Positions 30,029 through 38,765 of a stretch of DNA of 64,000 nucleotides are shown piece by piece. The notes beneath the pieces are model-generated. The model worked only from the letters and a program-made list of their open reading frames with translations, did no database searches and was not told the DNA's origin. The position numbers and the translations under genes were made by a program. The first letter of the stretch is position 1. The number at the start of each line of letters is the position of its first letter. Source of the DNA: Porphyromonas crevioricanis (lineage in GTDB: Bacteria; Bacteroidota; Bacteroidia; Bacteroidales; Porphyromonadaceae). The DNA lies in assembly GCF_900167225.1 (NCBI RefSeq), contig NZ_FUXH01000002.1, forward strand, positions 62,001 through 126,000. The letters run 5' to 3'.

Positions 30029-31267
30029 ATGAAAAGTAAAAGCCTCTTGGTACTGCTTGCGCTGCTTGTTGCCCTCCCCGTATCAGCTCAGAATTTCATT
30101 GGATCCTGGAGTGGCCAAATCAGCTTCAGAGGTACCAGCCTTCGCATAGTATTCAACATATCCAAGAATACTGAAGGTAAAACCGTCTGCACGGTGGACA
30201 GCCCCAATCAAAGCGTCAAAGGTATCCCGGCTTCAATTGAATTTGCATCATCTGATTCTATAAGCATACGGATCCCGAACATCGGAATAGAATATAATGG
30301 CAAAATCCAGGGTGATATGATCTACGGAACATACTCGCAGGCTGGTGTAAAGTTGGAACTTAATCTAAAAAACGAAGAACTCGTTTATCTGCGTCCGCAG
30401 AATCCGCAACCGCCATATCCATATACGACAGAAGAAATCGAGTTTGTCAATGAAGACGAAAACGCGACACTTTCAGGAACCATCACATATCCCGTGAATT
30501 ATCAAAAGGGCAAAAAAATCCCTGTGATAGTGATGGTCACAGGCAGCGGGCCACAAAACCGTGACAACGAAATCTACGAACACAAACCTTTTCTTGTTAT
30601 AGCGGATTATCTTGCAGGAAACGGATATGCGACCCTCAGGTATGATGATCGTTGTGTAGGAAAATCAACAGGCAAATACCAAGCTGAAACCACAAAGGAG
30701 GTTGCAAAAGACGCTGCGCTTGCCGTGAAATATCTGCGTGAAACAAAACAATTTTCAAAAATAGGCTTACTCGGACACAGCGAAGGTGGAAGCGTAGTCT
30801 TTATGCTTGCTGCAGAAAAATAGATAGACTTCGCTATCTGTATGGCAGGAGTAGGCATTCAGGGAGATGAATGTCTGTATCAGCAAGGTGTAGCCATAGC
30901 AAAACAGTTTGGACAGGAATACCAGTTCACAAAGAAGCAGTTAAGGGATTACCTAAAAGGCACAATGTCCCCATGGTATGAGTTCTTCCTTGATTACAAT
31001 CCAGCTTCCGACATAAGCAAAACCACCTGTCCTATCTTCGTAATGAACGGAGAAAAGGATTTGCAAGTCATAGCCTCATCAAATGTAGAAGTCATTAGAA
31101 GCAATCTGCCGAAAAACAAGAAATCCAAAGTGAAAATCTATCCTGGACTGAACCACTTGTTCCAAGAGTGCACAACGGGTGTACCGACAGAATACATTAA
31201 TATCAAGCAGACAATCAGCCCGATTGTCCTTGAAGATATTGTAGATTGGTTAAAACAAATATTCTAG
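30029..31267 (+). pseudogene. Secreted alpha/beta hydrolase interrupted by one in-frame TAG
   Basis: A signal peptide (LLVALPVSAQ) and a beta-rich N-domain precede an alpha/beta-hydrolase domain. The nucleophile elbow GHSEGG (Ser at codon 251) lies before a TAG at 30821-30823 (codon 265). The same frame then continues without break from IDFAICMAG to the end, supplying the probable acid (NGEKD) and histidine (NHLFQ). All parts of the enzyme are therefore present in one frame of 412 codons with a single nonsense codon. Either recent inactivation or a sequencing error explains this; readthrough is possible but unsupported. Base composition is A/T-rich like its upstream neighbour. Confidence 0.85.
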
Positions 31268-31681
31268 TCAAATAGTATAATGTTGAAACGAAACGATTGG
31301 CTATAATTATGCTAGAATATTGAGTCGTTTTTGAAAATGATATGTTAATCAATTTGGTTGCATGTAGCCCAAAATTGTAGCCAGATAAAATAGGACTGTT
31401 TTGACGACTATTTTCTCTGTAGCCGTGCTACAGCACTATATAATCTTCTGAACAACAGCAAAATGTGTGTGCTCTATACGTACTCTTGGGTACAATTTTC
31501 GTTACATCAGTTTTTCTGTAGCCATATTGCAGCCAAAGTAGAGCATTTTGGGAGTTTCGACCTACTCTGGAGGTGCTCTGAGAAAGGACCTGATACAAAA
31601 AAAGTGCCTTAACTCATTGAGAATTAAGACACTTACTGTTTTGTGGCACTTATTGGCTTATCATTTCCAGAGTACGTTCAG
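31268..31681. other. Gene-free stretch with repeated TGTAGCC motifs
   Basis: No coding region is supported. TGTAGCC occurs at 31363, 31376, 31418 and 31517, with TGCAGCC at 31528. An inverted repeat (AAGTGCCTTAA/TTAAGACACTT) lies at about 31601-31635. The motif spacing is reminiscent of integrase arm sites; this is speculative. Confidence 0.4.
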
Positions 31682-31768
31682 CGGAAGCGGGGGGATTCGA
31701 ACCCCCGGTACGGTTACCCGTACGACAGTTTAGCAAACTGTTGGTTTCAGCCACTCACCCACACTTCC
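31682..31768 (-). tRNA. tRNA-Ser (anticodon GCT)
   Basis: On the minus strand an 87-base class II tRNA can be drawn. It has acceptor GGAAGTG/CGCTTCC (with one G-U), an anticodon stem-loop CAGTTTGCTAAACTG with GCT, a long variable arm (TACGGGTAACCCGTA) and a T-arm GGGGGTTCGAATCCCCC. The discriminator is G. CCA is not encoded. A TACCTTTG -7 element lies upstream at 31815-31808. Confidence 0.92.
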
Positions 31769-31807
31769 TCGCAATTGAGAACGAGAGCTCGTTCGTCTTG
31801 TGCGGCA

Positions 31808-31838
31808 CAAAGGTATAAATATTCTGCGGAAAACCAAT
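31808..31838 (-). promoter_or_regulatory. Promoter of tRNA-Ser
   Basis: The minus strand reads TACCTTTG at 31815-31808, with TTGG at 31837-31834 about 18 bases upstream, a Bacteroidales-type promoter about 40 bases before the tRNA. Confidence 0.5.
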
Positions 31839-32518
31839 ATGGCACCATTGGATAATACGATACTTGCATGGCATCGCTTGGGACATTTTCAAAAAGACCG
31901 ATAATAAGGGAGGCATTGTAAGTATACAGCAACTTGCACTGTCGTTGGTTGAGAACTCCCCCAATAGTCTCAATAGAGACAGCTGTAATACTGCTCTTGT
32001 GGTGTTATTGTCAGCATTCGGGTTTGGTTATACATCTAAAGTGTATCCTCTCCACTTTTTCTCAATCATTTTATACTTTCATGATTACTGCATTCTGTAA
32101 AATCCAAGAAAATAGTTGCTGAAGCAGTCCTTTGTAACCCATGCGATGGTTTCCATATACATACTCTGTAAGTACTCTTGGCTATAATAGTTGCATCGAG
32201 AAGAGGCCAAGGAGATTGATGTTCGTGTGCAATTTTTGATATAAAAAGTTTATGGATTTTATTGTTAGAGGGCTTTGTAGGTTTGATAAACCCCTCACTG
32301 TTGGTATGGAGAGAAGACAAACTACCCATATTACATTGTTATTTCACTCTGTTTTTCATTATAAATGGGTATTTGTTGACGTAAAAGTGGCTCATACCTT
32401 CGCAGAGGTGTTAAAAGACTACTTGTAGAAGAATTTGATATCTCAGTCTGTAGTTTATATGCCGCTTACATTGGTACCTGTCTGTAGCCACAACATTCAA
32501 AAATAAAATGAAATAAAG
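31839..32518. other. Gene-free stretch before LRR protein
   Basis: About 680 bases with no supported gene; a 78-codon frame at 31864-32100 has no recognisable content. The leader of the LRR gene lies at the end. Confidence 0.45.
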
Positions 32519-34828
32519 ATGCGTGCATTATTACTGATTGCAGGGCTTGGGGCTTGCCTTTCGTCCTCAATTCTCAAGGCAAACGCTTTGACGGACATGG
32601 AAATGGAAGAACCCAAGGCTCAGAAAGTGAAGATTACTTCTGGTCTTTCAGAAGGGGAAGATCTGGTAATTTCTGCCATGGCAGAAGAAGACTCCACTCC
32701 ATGGATAGATCTCAATGGCAACGGGAAAATGGATGAAGGAGAAGAAATAATCAACGATCCTTGGACGACAACCTCTCTCAAGTGGGGGGATAAATCCGAG
32801 GTTGTTATTTATGGTAAGAATTTGCAGGCACTCAATCTTTGCAATGCAAAGCTAAAAACAGTAGACCTACGAGAAGGAGGATCCTTGGAGACTCTTGAAC
32901 TGGCGGGAAACGAGTTGGAAGAGCTTGATGTCACCGCATTGAAGGATCTCAAGTCTCTCAATGTTTCTCAAAACAGGATAGGGGCTGAAGCCATGCACAA
33001 GATGATAGTTTCTCTTTGCAATGGATATCTCTGTCAGCTGATGGTAATTAATACTTCTTCCGAGGTTGAAGAGTATAACGTTTGCTTGAAATCCGATGTT
33101 GAGGCCGCAAAAATGAAAGGCTGGTCAGTGATGGATGCAAAAGATGGCATGGACTATCCTGGCAGTGAACAGAATGTGCCAGCGCAGGGAGGACGCAAAA
33201 TCTTATTGACCACGGGGCTAAAGAAAGGAGAAGACTTCAAAATCCATCTTGTGGCTGCCGAAGGTACTACCCCATGGATAGATCTCAATGCTAACGAGAC
33301 ACAGGACGAAGGAGAGGGGTTGCCCGCTCAGGAGCCGGGGCAATTTGTTACGGTCAAATGGGGAGAGAAAGCTGAAGCTGTGATTCATGCAGAAGGGCCG
33401 AAGGTTTTGATGATAAAAGCAGCCAAACTGCAATCCATTGGGCTGAAAGATGCTATCACGCTGGAAATGATAGACTTGTCGAATAACGAGTTGGAAGCTC
33501 TTGACTGCTCCGAATTATCTGGACTCTCTTCTATCAATGTTTCGCAAAATAAGATTACTGCAGAAGAGATGAGCAAGCTCATCAAAAGCCTGAATAGCAG
33601 CGAAATATCTGCCAAGAACATCACTGTAATCAACACCGCTCCGGAGCAAGCAGACTGCGAACACAATGTGTGCCTCAAGGCTGATGTAGAGGCTGCTGTG
33701 GCTAAGAAATGGCAGGTGCTCGATGCTGCTACTGGTATGGATTATCCCGGAAAGGAGATTACCCCGGAGCCTGAGGTCCCGGATGAAGTGCAGACAATCA
33801 CCTTATCTTCCGAACTGATGCATGGAGCTCCTTTTAAGCTAATCCTCAAGTCCGATGCTACGGAGTATTCTCCATGGATTGATCTCAATGGTAATGGAAA
33901 AGATGACATGGGCGAGTACTTGTTTGCCGATGGAATGACACCTGTCAGTCTGACTTGGGGTGAGAAATCTCAGGCTGTGATATATGCTAAAGATATTTCT
34001 GGGCTTGTGCTCAAAAATGCTCGTGTTAAGACCATTGACTTGAGCAAAGCTCCTCTTTTGGAGGAGTTGGATTTGTCGAGCAACAGGATAACATCAATTG
34101 ATTTGTCTTCTCAAACGCTTATCAGATCTCTTGATCTCAGCGATAATAAGCTCACCTCTCTCTCAATTGACCCTCTTGAGAAGCTTGTAAGGATTGATTG
34201 TTGCAACAATCCGATTGGTAGCCTCGATGTCAGCAAGGCAAGAGATTTGGAGGATTTATTTGCTAACGCTTGTATGTTGAAGGAATTGAATCTCAGCACT
34301 CACAGCAAGTTGAAGAGTGTTGTTTTGAAGAAAAACAGACTTGAAAAACTTGATCTATCTGCAGCTGTAGAACTCGTGTCTTTGGATGTCGCTGAGAATG
34401 AACTGAAAGAGCAGGATATGCACAATTTGATCTCTTCTCTTAGTGCAGAAGGGACTGGGAAGTATTTGGTAGTGATCAATACCTCGGAGAAGGCCCAAGA
34501 GACCGAGCGTAATGTTTGTCTGAAAGCCGATGTGGAGTTGGCTATGCAAAAGGGTTGGATTGTGCTTGATGATAAGGATAGTAAAGCGTTTCCCGGATCC
34601 GATGTTATAGGTGTTGTCTATCCGCTCCAGTCCGAATTTGCTATTCATGCTTTGGCCGATGGATGGAAGGTCTTTTTTGGAGATGAGATAAAGCACTCTG
34701 TCGCTTTGTACGACTTTGCCGGTCGATGTCTCTATTCGGTCACTGGCCACTATGAGATTTTCTTGCCTCAAGTTGGAGACCTATTGTTGGTTCGCATCGA
34801 CAACAAGGTGATAAAACTTATTCGCTGA
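32519..34828 (+). CDS. Three-module leucine-rich-repeat surface protein with T9SS-like tail
   Basis: This encodes 769 residues with a signal peptide (ALLLIAGLGACLSSSILKANA). Three tandem modules follow, each opening with a calcium-loop-like segment (WIDLNGNGKMDEGEE, WIDLNANETQDEGEG, WIDLNGNGKDDMGEY). Each continues with short LRRs of the L.LS.N.L type and closes with a conserved VCLKADVE block followed by a W.VLD segment. The third module has the most LRRs. The last ~75 residues look like a type A T9SS sorting domain. It resembles internalin-like LRR proteins of Porphyromonas. It is intact, whereas its paralogue at 52985-54337 is broken. Confidence 0.8.
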   Translation: MRALLLIAGLGACLSSSILKANALTDMEMEEPKAQKVKITSGLSEGEDLVISAMAEEDSTPWIDLNGNGKMDEGEEIINDPWTTTSLKWGDKSEVVIYGKNLQALNLCNAKLKTVDLREGGSLETLELAGNELEELDVTALKDLKSLNVSQNRIGAEAMHKMIVSLCNGYLCQLMVINTSSEVEEYNVCLKSDVEAAKMKGWSVMDAKDGMDYPGSEQNVPAQGGRKILLTTGLKKGEDFKIHLVAAEGTTPWIDLNANETQDEGEGLPAQEPGQFVTVKWGEKAEAVIHAEGPKVLMIKAAKLQSIGLKDAITLEMIDLSNNELEALDCSELSGLSSINVSQNKITAEEMSKLIKSLNSSEISAKNITVINTAPEQADCEHNVCLKADVEAAVAKKWQVLDAATGMDYPGKEITPEPEVPDEVQTITLSSELMHGAPFKLILKSDATEYSPWIDLNGNGKDDMGEYLFADGMTPVSLTWGEKSQAVIYAKDISGLVLKNARVKTIDLSKAPLLEELDLSSNRITSIDLSSQTLIRSLDLSDNKLTSLSIDPLEKLVRIDCCNNPIGSLDVSKARDLEDLFANACMLKELNLSTHSKLKSVVLKKNRLEKLDLSAAVELVSLDVAENELKEQDMHNLISSLSAEGTGKYLVVINTSEKAQETERNVCLKADVELAMQKGWIVLDDKDSKAFPGSDVIGVVYPLQSEFAIHALADGWKVFFGDEIKHSVALYDFAGRCLYSVTGHYEIFLPQVGDLLLVRIDNKVIKLIR

Positions 34829-34851
34829 AAGGGTGATGCTTGAAAAGAGAT

Positions 34852-34898
34852 GTCCCCTCCACGACCTATACCGATAGGAGTTGTGGAGGGGACGTTTT
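34852..34898 (+). terminator. Terminator after LRR protein
   Basis: An 11-bp perfect stem, GTCCCCTCCAC (34852-34862) with GTGGAGGGGAC (34883-34893), is followed by GTTTTG. Confidence 0.7.
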
Positions 34899-35058
34899 GT
34901 TATGAAGCTAACGCAGCAGCTTTTTCTTCTGATTGACCATTAAAGTTGGTTTGTTTTGTAAATTTCACTTGTGATAAAGATCCGAGAAATAGAGGGAAAA
35001 TAGGCTATTTGTAGACAAGTGAATGTAGCTCTTTTGTTCCTCTTGTGTCCGTCTTCTA

Positions 35059-35111
35059 AAATGTCTATGAATAGGGCGTTCTGACAGGGTGAAAATTCTC
35101 TCCTGAGAGAA
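35059..35111. repeat. Intergenic repeat, copy 1
   Basis: The core AAATGTCTATGAATAGG then CGTTCTG, followed about 25 bases later by TCTCCTGAG, matches the segment at 54394-54445 closely. Both lie downstream of LRR genes. Confidence 0.65.
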
Positions 35112-35195
35112 AAATATTTTCTTCCGCACGAAAAAATATTTTCTTCCGCAAGAAAATTTATCGGAGTGCGCACGAAAAAATATTTTCTTGCGCAC
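35109..35195. repeat. Tandem 22-bp repeats (four units)
   Basis: Units start at 35109, 35130, 35152 and 35174, consensus GAAAAAATATTTTCTTCCGCAC. The first is 21 bases and the third is diverged in its middle. They directly follow the intergenic repeat. Tandem 22/23-base 'bricks' are a feature I recall from the BrickBuilt repeats of P. gingivalis; identity is not tested. Confidence 0.75.
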
Positions 35196-35399
35196 GAATT
35201 TTTGCTCTCTCCTATGCTAATAAAAAATGCCTCCCATCAACATCGAAAAGGAGAGCGAAAATACGATCAAAAAGCTCTCAAATAGGGCAGAAAAGATACG
35301 GCAAAAAGGAAATATAATAATACAGAAGCAAACAAATAAATAGAATCCTGAGGGGCCTCTAAAGATGAGAATGTACTATACCACAAAAGACGGCTTGTG
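35196..35399. other. A/T-rich gene-free spacer
   Basis: About 200 bases of A-rich sequence between the brick repeats and the dapA promoter; nothing recognised. Confidence 0.4.
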
Positions 35400-35431
35400 T
35401 TTGTCGAAATAATACTCTTGGCTTATTTTTG
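35400..35431 (+). promoter_or_regulatory. Promoter of dapA
   Basis: TTTG (35400-35403) and TATTTTTG (35424-35431) are separated by 20 bases. Transcription from about 35438 fixes the dapA start at ATG 35469. Confidence 0.65.
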
Positions 35432-35468
35432 TGCAGGTAAGTTACCGAAGAAGAATATCCTTGACCAT

Positions 35469-36365
35469 ATGAGCAGACTTGATCTTTCCGGTTTGGGGGT
35501 TGCCCTTGTAACTCCATTGAACGAAGATGGCAGTGTGGACTATGCCGCCTTGTCTGCCCTTGTTGAGTATCAGATAGAGGGGGAGGTAGACTTCCTTGTG
35601 GCTCTCGGAACTACCGGAGAATCTGCAACTTTGAGTGCCAATGAGCACCGCCGAGTGATAGAGACAGTTGCCGAAAGAGTCAATGGTCGTCTGCCTCTGA
35701 TTGTCGGTGTGGGAGATAACTGCACTGCTCGGCTTGTGGAGCGTTTGCGTGCCCTCGATACCCATGGGGTAGATGGGATATTGTCTGTCGTTCCTTACTA
35801 CAACAAGCCTACCAAGAGGGGGATTATCGCTCACTTCGAAGCAGCTTCCGAGGCAAGTCCTTTGCCTATTATTCTCTACAATATCCCTGGACGTACAGGA
35901 ATCAATATGACTCCGGAAATAACGCTGGAGTTGGCCGATAGATGTCACAATATCGTGGCAGTCAAGGAGGCTTCGGAGGATGTCAATCAAGTACGTGAGT
36001 TGGTCAATGGCAGTCCTGAGGGCTTTGTCGTGCTTTCTGGGGACGACCATTTGTCCATCCCTTTCATTCAAGCGGGAGCCAAGGGAGTCATCTCTGTGGT
36101 GGGGAATGCTTATCCTCGGCGTTTTGGAGAGCTTATTCGTTTAGCTCTCTCCGGAGACTACGGAAGGGCTACCGAGCTTAGTCGTTCGTTCGATGAACTG
36201 TACTTGCAGCTCTTTGCCAATGGTAATCCTGCCGGTATCAAATGTCTACTTCGCAGGATGGGGTTGATCGCATCCGATGTGCTTCGATTGCCCTTGGTTG
36301 CCCTCTCCGAACCGGAGGCCGCAAGACTTGTAGACGAATATGCTCGATTGGGGGCGGATCGTTAG
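35469..36365 (+). CDS. dapA: 4-hydroxy-tetrahydrodipicolinate synthase DapA
   Basis: This 298-residue aldolase condenses aspartate semialdehyde with pyruvate, the first committed step to diaminopimelate and lysine. Recognisable are GVALVTPLNEDGSVD, LGTTGESATL, SVVPYYNKPTKRG (catalytic tyrosine), YNIPGRTG (arginine at the active-site mouth) and VAVKEASED with the Schiff-base lysine (K166). The longer frame from 35397 starts upstream of the predicted transcript start, so ATG 35469 is used. Confidence 0.95.
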   Translation: MSRLDLSGLGVALVTPLNEDGSVDYAALSALVEYQIEGEVDFLVALGTTGESATLSANEHRRVIETVAERVNGRLPLIVGVGDNCTARLVERLRALDTHGVDGILSVVPYYNKPTKRGIIAHFEAASEASPLPIILYNIPGRTGINMTPEITLELADRCHNIVAVKEASEDVNQVRELVNGSPEGFVVLSGDDHLSIPFIQAGAKGVISVVGNAYPRRFGELIRLALSGDYGRATELSRSFDELYLQLFANGNPAGIKCLLRRMGLIASDVLRLPLVALSEPEAARLVDEYARLGADR

Positions 36366-36442
36366 ATGGGGCGTTTCTTAATCCCGTGAATTATTGCGTA
36401 CTTTGCCGTAACAAAGTAAATCATCTATTATAGATAGGAATT

Positions 36443-36616
36443 ATGAATGGTATAGTGAAAATACTGGGTATCATTGTGATGCTCGTTGGCGTATTGTTTT
36501 TGGCCGTGCCGTATTTCATGAATACGACTTCCAACGTTACGTTGTTTGCCGGTTTAATCCTTGTTGTACTGGGTTTTATCGCTCACATCATTATCAATAG
36601 AATCGCCGGCGAATAA
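36443..36616 (+). CDS. Small two-helix membrane protein
   Basis: This 57-residue protein (starting MNGIVKILGIIVMLVGVLFL and ending INRIAGE) has two hydrophobic helices separated by a short polar turn (FMNTTSNVT). Similar tiny proteins occur in many Bacteroidetes; function is unknown. It is 77 bases after dapA, with GTACTTTG near 36398 as a weak -7 element. Confidence 0.65.
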   Translation: MNGIVKILGIIVMLVGVLFLAVPYFMNTTSNVTLFAGLILVVLGFIAHIIINRIAGE

Positions 36617-36814
36617 GTCTGTGCCGGGATTAGGCTGTCTCTCTTTTCCCTCTTGACGGTTTGTTTTTCCGTAGGAGGTGGATTGGAGGCTTTTGTCCGG
36701 TCTCTCCAGGAGAGGAAGGGGGTGTGGTATTGGTGCTACGTTTTGCTATGAAAGACGTGCCGATATCGCACTTTTTGTATGGCCATACTTGTGGCGGGAG
36801 AAAACAATGAATGC

Positions 36815-38128
36815 ATGATGCGAGCTTTTTTGATAGGGGCTACTGCTTCTGGTAGTGGCAAGACGACTTTTACACTTGGAGTATTGAGAGCTCTTGAGCG
36901 TAGAGGGCAGATTGTGGCACCGTTTAAGTGTGGCCCGGACTATATAGACTCTCAGTTTCACAACAAAGCCGTCGGACGCAACTGCTCGGTCAATCTTGAT
37001 CCTTTTTTTGAAACTCCGGCAGAACTTCGGCGCACTTTCTCTCATTATTCTTCCTCTGCCGATGTGTCCGTAATAGAAGGTGTGATGGGGCTGTATGATG
37101 GCTACCGAGCTGCCTGGGGCTCCTCTGCCGAAGTGGCGACAAGTCTCAATGTGCCGGTGGTACTGCTTGTCAATGCCAAGTCTTCGGCTTATTCGGTCGC
37201 ACCCGTCTTGTATGGTTTTCGGCATTTCGTTTCTCCTGAGTTGGAGAAGGCTCCTCGCATTGCCGGTGTTGTCTTTAATAGGGTTGCCTCGGAGTCGCAT
37301 TATCAGTACCTCCTCTCAGCCTGTCAGACGGTCGGTTTGCAGGCATTGGGCTACCTGCCCAAGATGGAGGAAGTTGCAGTCCCCGACAGACATTTAGGAT
37401 TGGATACGACAGCTATAGACAGCTATGATGCACAGATAGAGCGTATCGCAGATGCTGTGGAAGCTCATGTCGATCTGGAGGCTCTACTGAATTTGTCCAC
37501 TGTATTTCTACCCACAGAGAAGAGTGATTGGCCGGATTTTTCTGCAACATCATCTCTGCGTATTGGAGTGGCGCAAGATGAGGTCTTCAACTTTGTTTAT
37601 CGGGCTAATCTTGATCAGTTGAGCCGTTTGGGCAAATTGACTTTCTTTAGCCCAATGAGGGATTCGGCCTTGCCCGATGCCGATTTGCTATATTTCCCCG
37701 GAGGATACCCTGAGTTTTACCTTCATGAGCTTTCATCTAACCGGCAAATGTTGGCAGCCGTACGCTCTTATGCCGAAAAAGGAGGACGCATACTGGCCGA
37801 GTGCGGAGGGATGATGTATCTCTCCGATTCTGTTAGAGGAATGGACGGGCTGACTTATCCCATGGTTGGATTGTTCAAGCAAGAAGCTACCATGGAGGGG
37901 ATGAAACTTCAGCTTGGCTACCGACAGTTTGAATATGCCGGTCGCAAATGGCGTGGGCATGAGTTTCATTACAGCCGTGTCTTGTCTCCTTTGCCCAGTC
38001 TTGTGCAGATGCAGACGGCAAGAGGAGGCGATGTGGCTACAGCTTTGTGGCGTCGAGACAACGTGATTGCATCTTACGTTCATCTCTATTGGGGAAACAG
38101 GTCGGACATCCTGAGCCTATTCGACTAA
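36815..38128 (+). CDS. cobB: Cobyrinate a,c-diamide synthase
   Basis: CobB/CbiA uses ATP and glutamine to amidate the a and c side chains of cobyrinate. About 437 residues are read from ATG 36815. They hold a P-loop GATASGSGKTTF at the start, CGPDYIDSQFH, SVIEGVMGLYDG, and a C-terminal type I-like glutaminase with AECGGMMYL (nucleophile cysteine) and GHEFHYS. The frame extends to ATG 36779, but family members begin right before the P-loop. It is the first gene of a five-gene late cobalamin cluster; its stop overlaps the next ATG by one base. No cobalamin riboswitch was seen upstream. Confidence 0.93.
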   Translation: MMRAFLIGATASGSGKTTFTLGVLRALERRGQIVAPFKCGPDYIDSQFHNKAVGRNCSVNLDPFFETPAELRRTFSHYSSSADVSVIEGVMGLYDGYRAAWGSSAEVATSLNVPVVLLVNAKSSAYSVAPVLYGFRHFVSPELEKAPRIAGVVFNRVASESHYQYLLSACQTVGLQALGYLPKMEEVAVPDRHLGLDTTAIDSYDAQIERIADAVEAHVDLEALLNLSTVFLPTEKSDWPDFSATSSLRIGVAQDEVFNFVYRANLDQLSRLGKLTFFSPMRDSALPDADLLYFPGGYPEFYLHELSSNRQMLAAVRSYAEKGGRILAECGGMMYLSDSVRGMDGLTYPMVGLFKQEATMEGMKLQLGYRQFEYAGRKWRGHEFHYSRVLSPLPSLVQMQTARGGDVATALWRRDNVIASYVHLYWGNRSDILSLFD

Positions 38129-38703
38129 TGGCTAAGATATACACTCGCACGGGCGATAGAGGCCAAACCGGTACACATGGCGGAGGTAGAGTCGGAAAAG
38201 ACGATATTCGTATTCATGCTGTCGGGGAGTTGGACGAGCTTAATTGCTACATAGGCAAACTCCGAGCTTCCCTTGATGCCAGAGATGACAGACAGCCTCT
38301 GCTACATCGTATCCAGCGAGATCTGATGGTCTTTATGAGCCATGCAGCAACTCCGTCTGCTATCCGGGAGAGCAATCCTAATCCTCTACCGACAGACTCG
38401 ACTCTTTACTGCGAGGCTTACATAGACCAGCGACTTGCCGGTTTGCAAGACAATGGATACTTCTTGCTTCCAGGAGGCTCCCCCATTGCGGCCGACTGTC
38501 ATATCTGTCGAGCTGTAGCTCGACGTGCTGAGCGCAGTCTGTGGAGCCTGCATAGGCAAGATCCTTTGCCCGAGGAGTTACTGTGTTATATCAATCGGCT
38601 TAGTGATTTGTTTTTCGTTATGGCACGAGACGAACTCTCTCGTTTGGACCTGACAGAGGAGCGTTGGCAAGCCTTTAGTTATAAACGAAAGAGCAAACAT
38701 TGA
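38128..38703 (+). CDS. PduO-type cob(I)alamin adenosyltransferase
   Basis: This 191-residue enzyme moves the adenosyl group from ATP to cob(I)alamin or cobinamide. The N-terminal KIYTRTGDRGQTGTHGGGRV and VGELDELNCYIG, and the RAVARRAERS.W...R stretch with catalytic arginine, identify the PduO/MMAB family. Start ATG 38128 overlaps the cobB stop (TAATG); the upstream extension to 38047 lies inside cobB. It ends close to the cobyric acid synthase frame, so the genes are in one operon. Confidence 0.92.
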   Translation: MAKIYTRTGDRGQTGTHGGGRVGKDDIRIHAVGELDELNCYIGKLRASLDARDDRQPLLHRIQRDLMVFMSHAATPSAIRESNPNPLPTDSTLYCEAYIDQRLAGLQDNGYFLLPGGSPIAADCHICRAVARRAERSLWSLHRQDPLPEELLCYINRLSDLFFVMARDELSRLDLTEERWQAFSYKRKSKH

Positions 38704-38765
38704 CTCTCGCTATTCCTTGTTTCTCTTTAGTTCTATCCTTATCCATCTTACAATATCTATATACC

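Noticed and set aside
30821-30823. TAG as a pyrrolysine or other recoded codon
   Set aside because: No pyrrolysine genes, stem-loop or family precedent seen; a nonsense mutation is simpler.
32554-32736. Short plus-strand frames inside the LRR gene
   Set aside because: Out-of-frame shadows of the 769-residue protein.
36617-36814. Cobalamin riboswitch upstream of the cobalamin operon
   Set aside because: I looked for the conserved box sequences and found none; the spacer is too short and unlike a B12 element.
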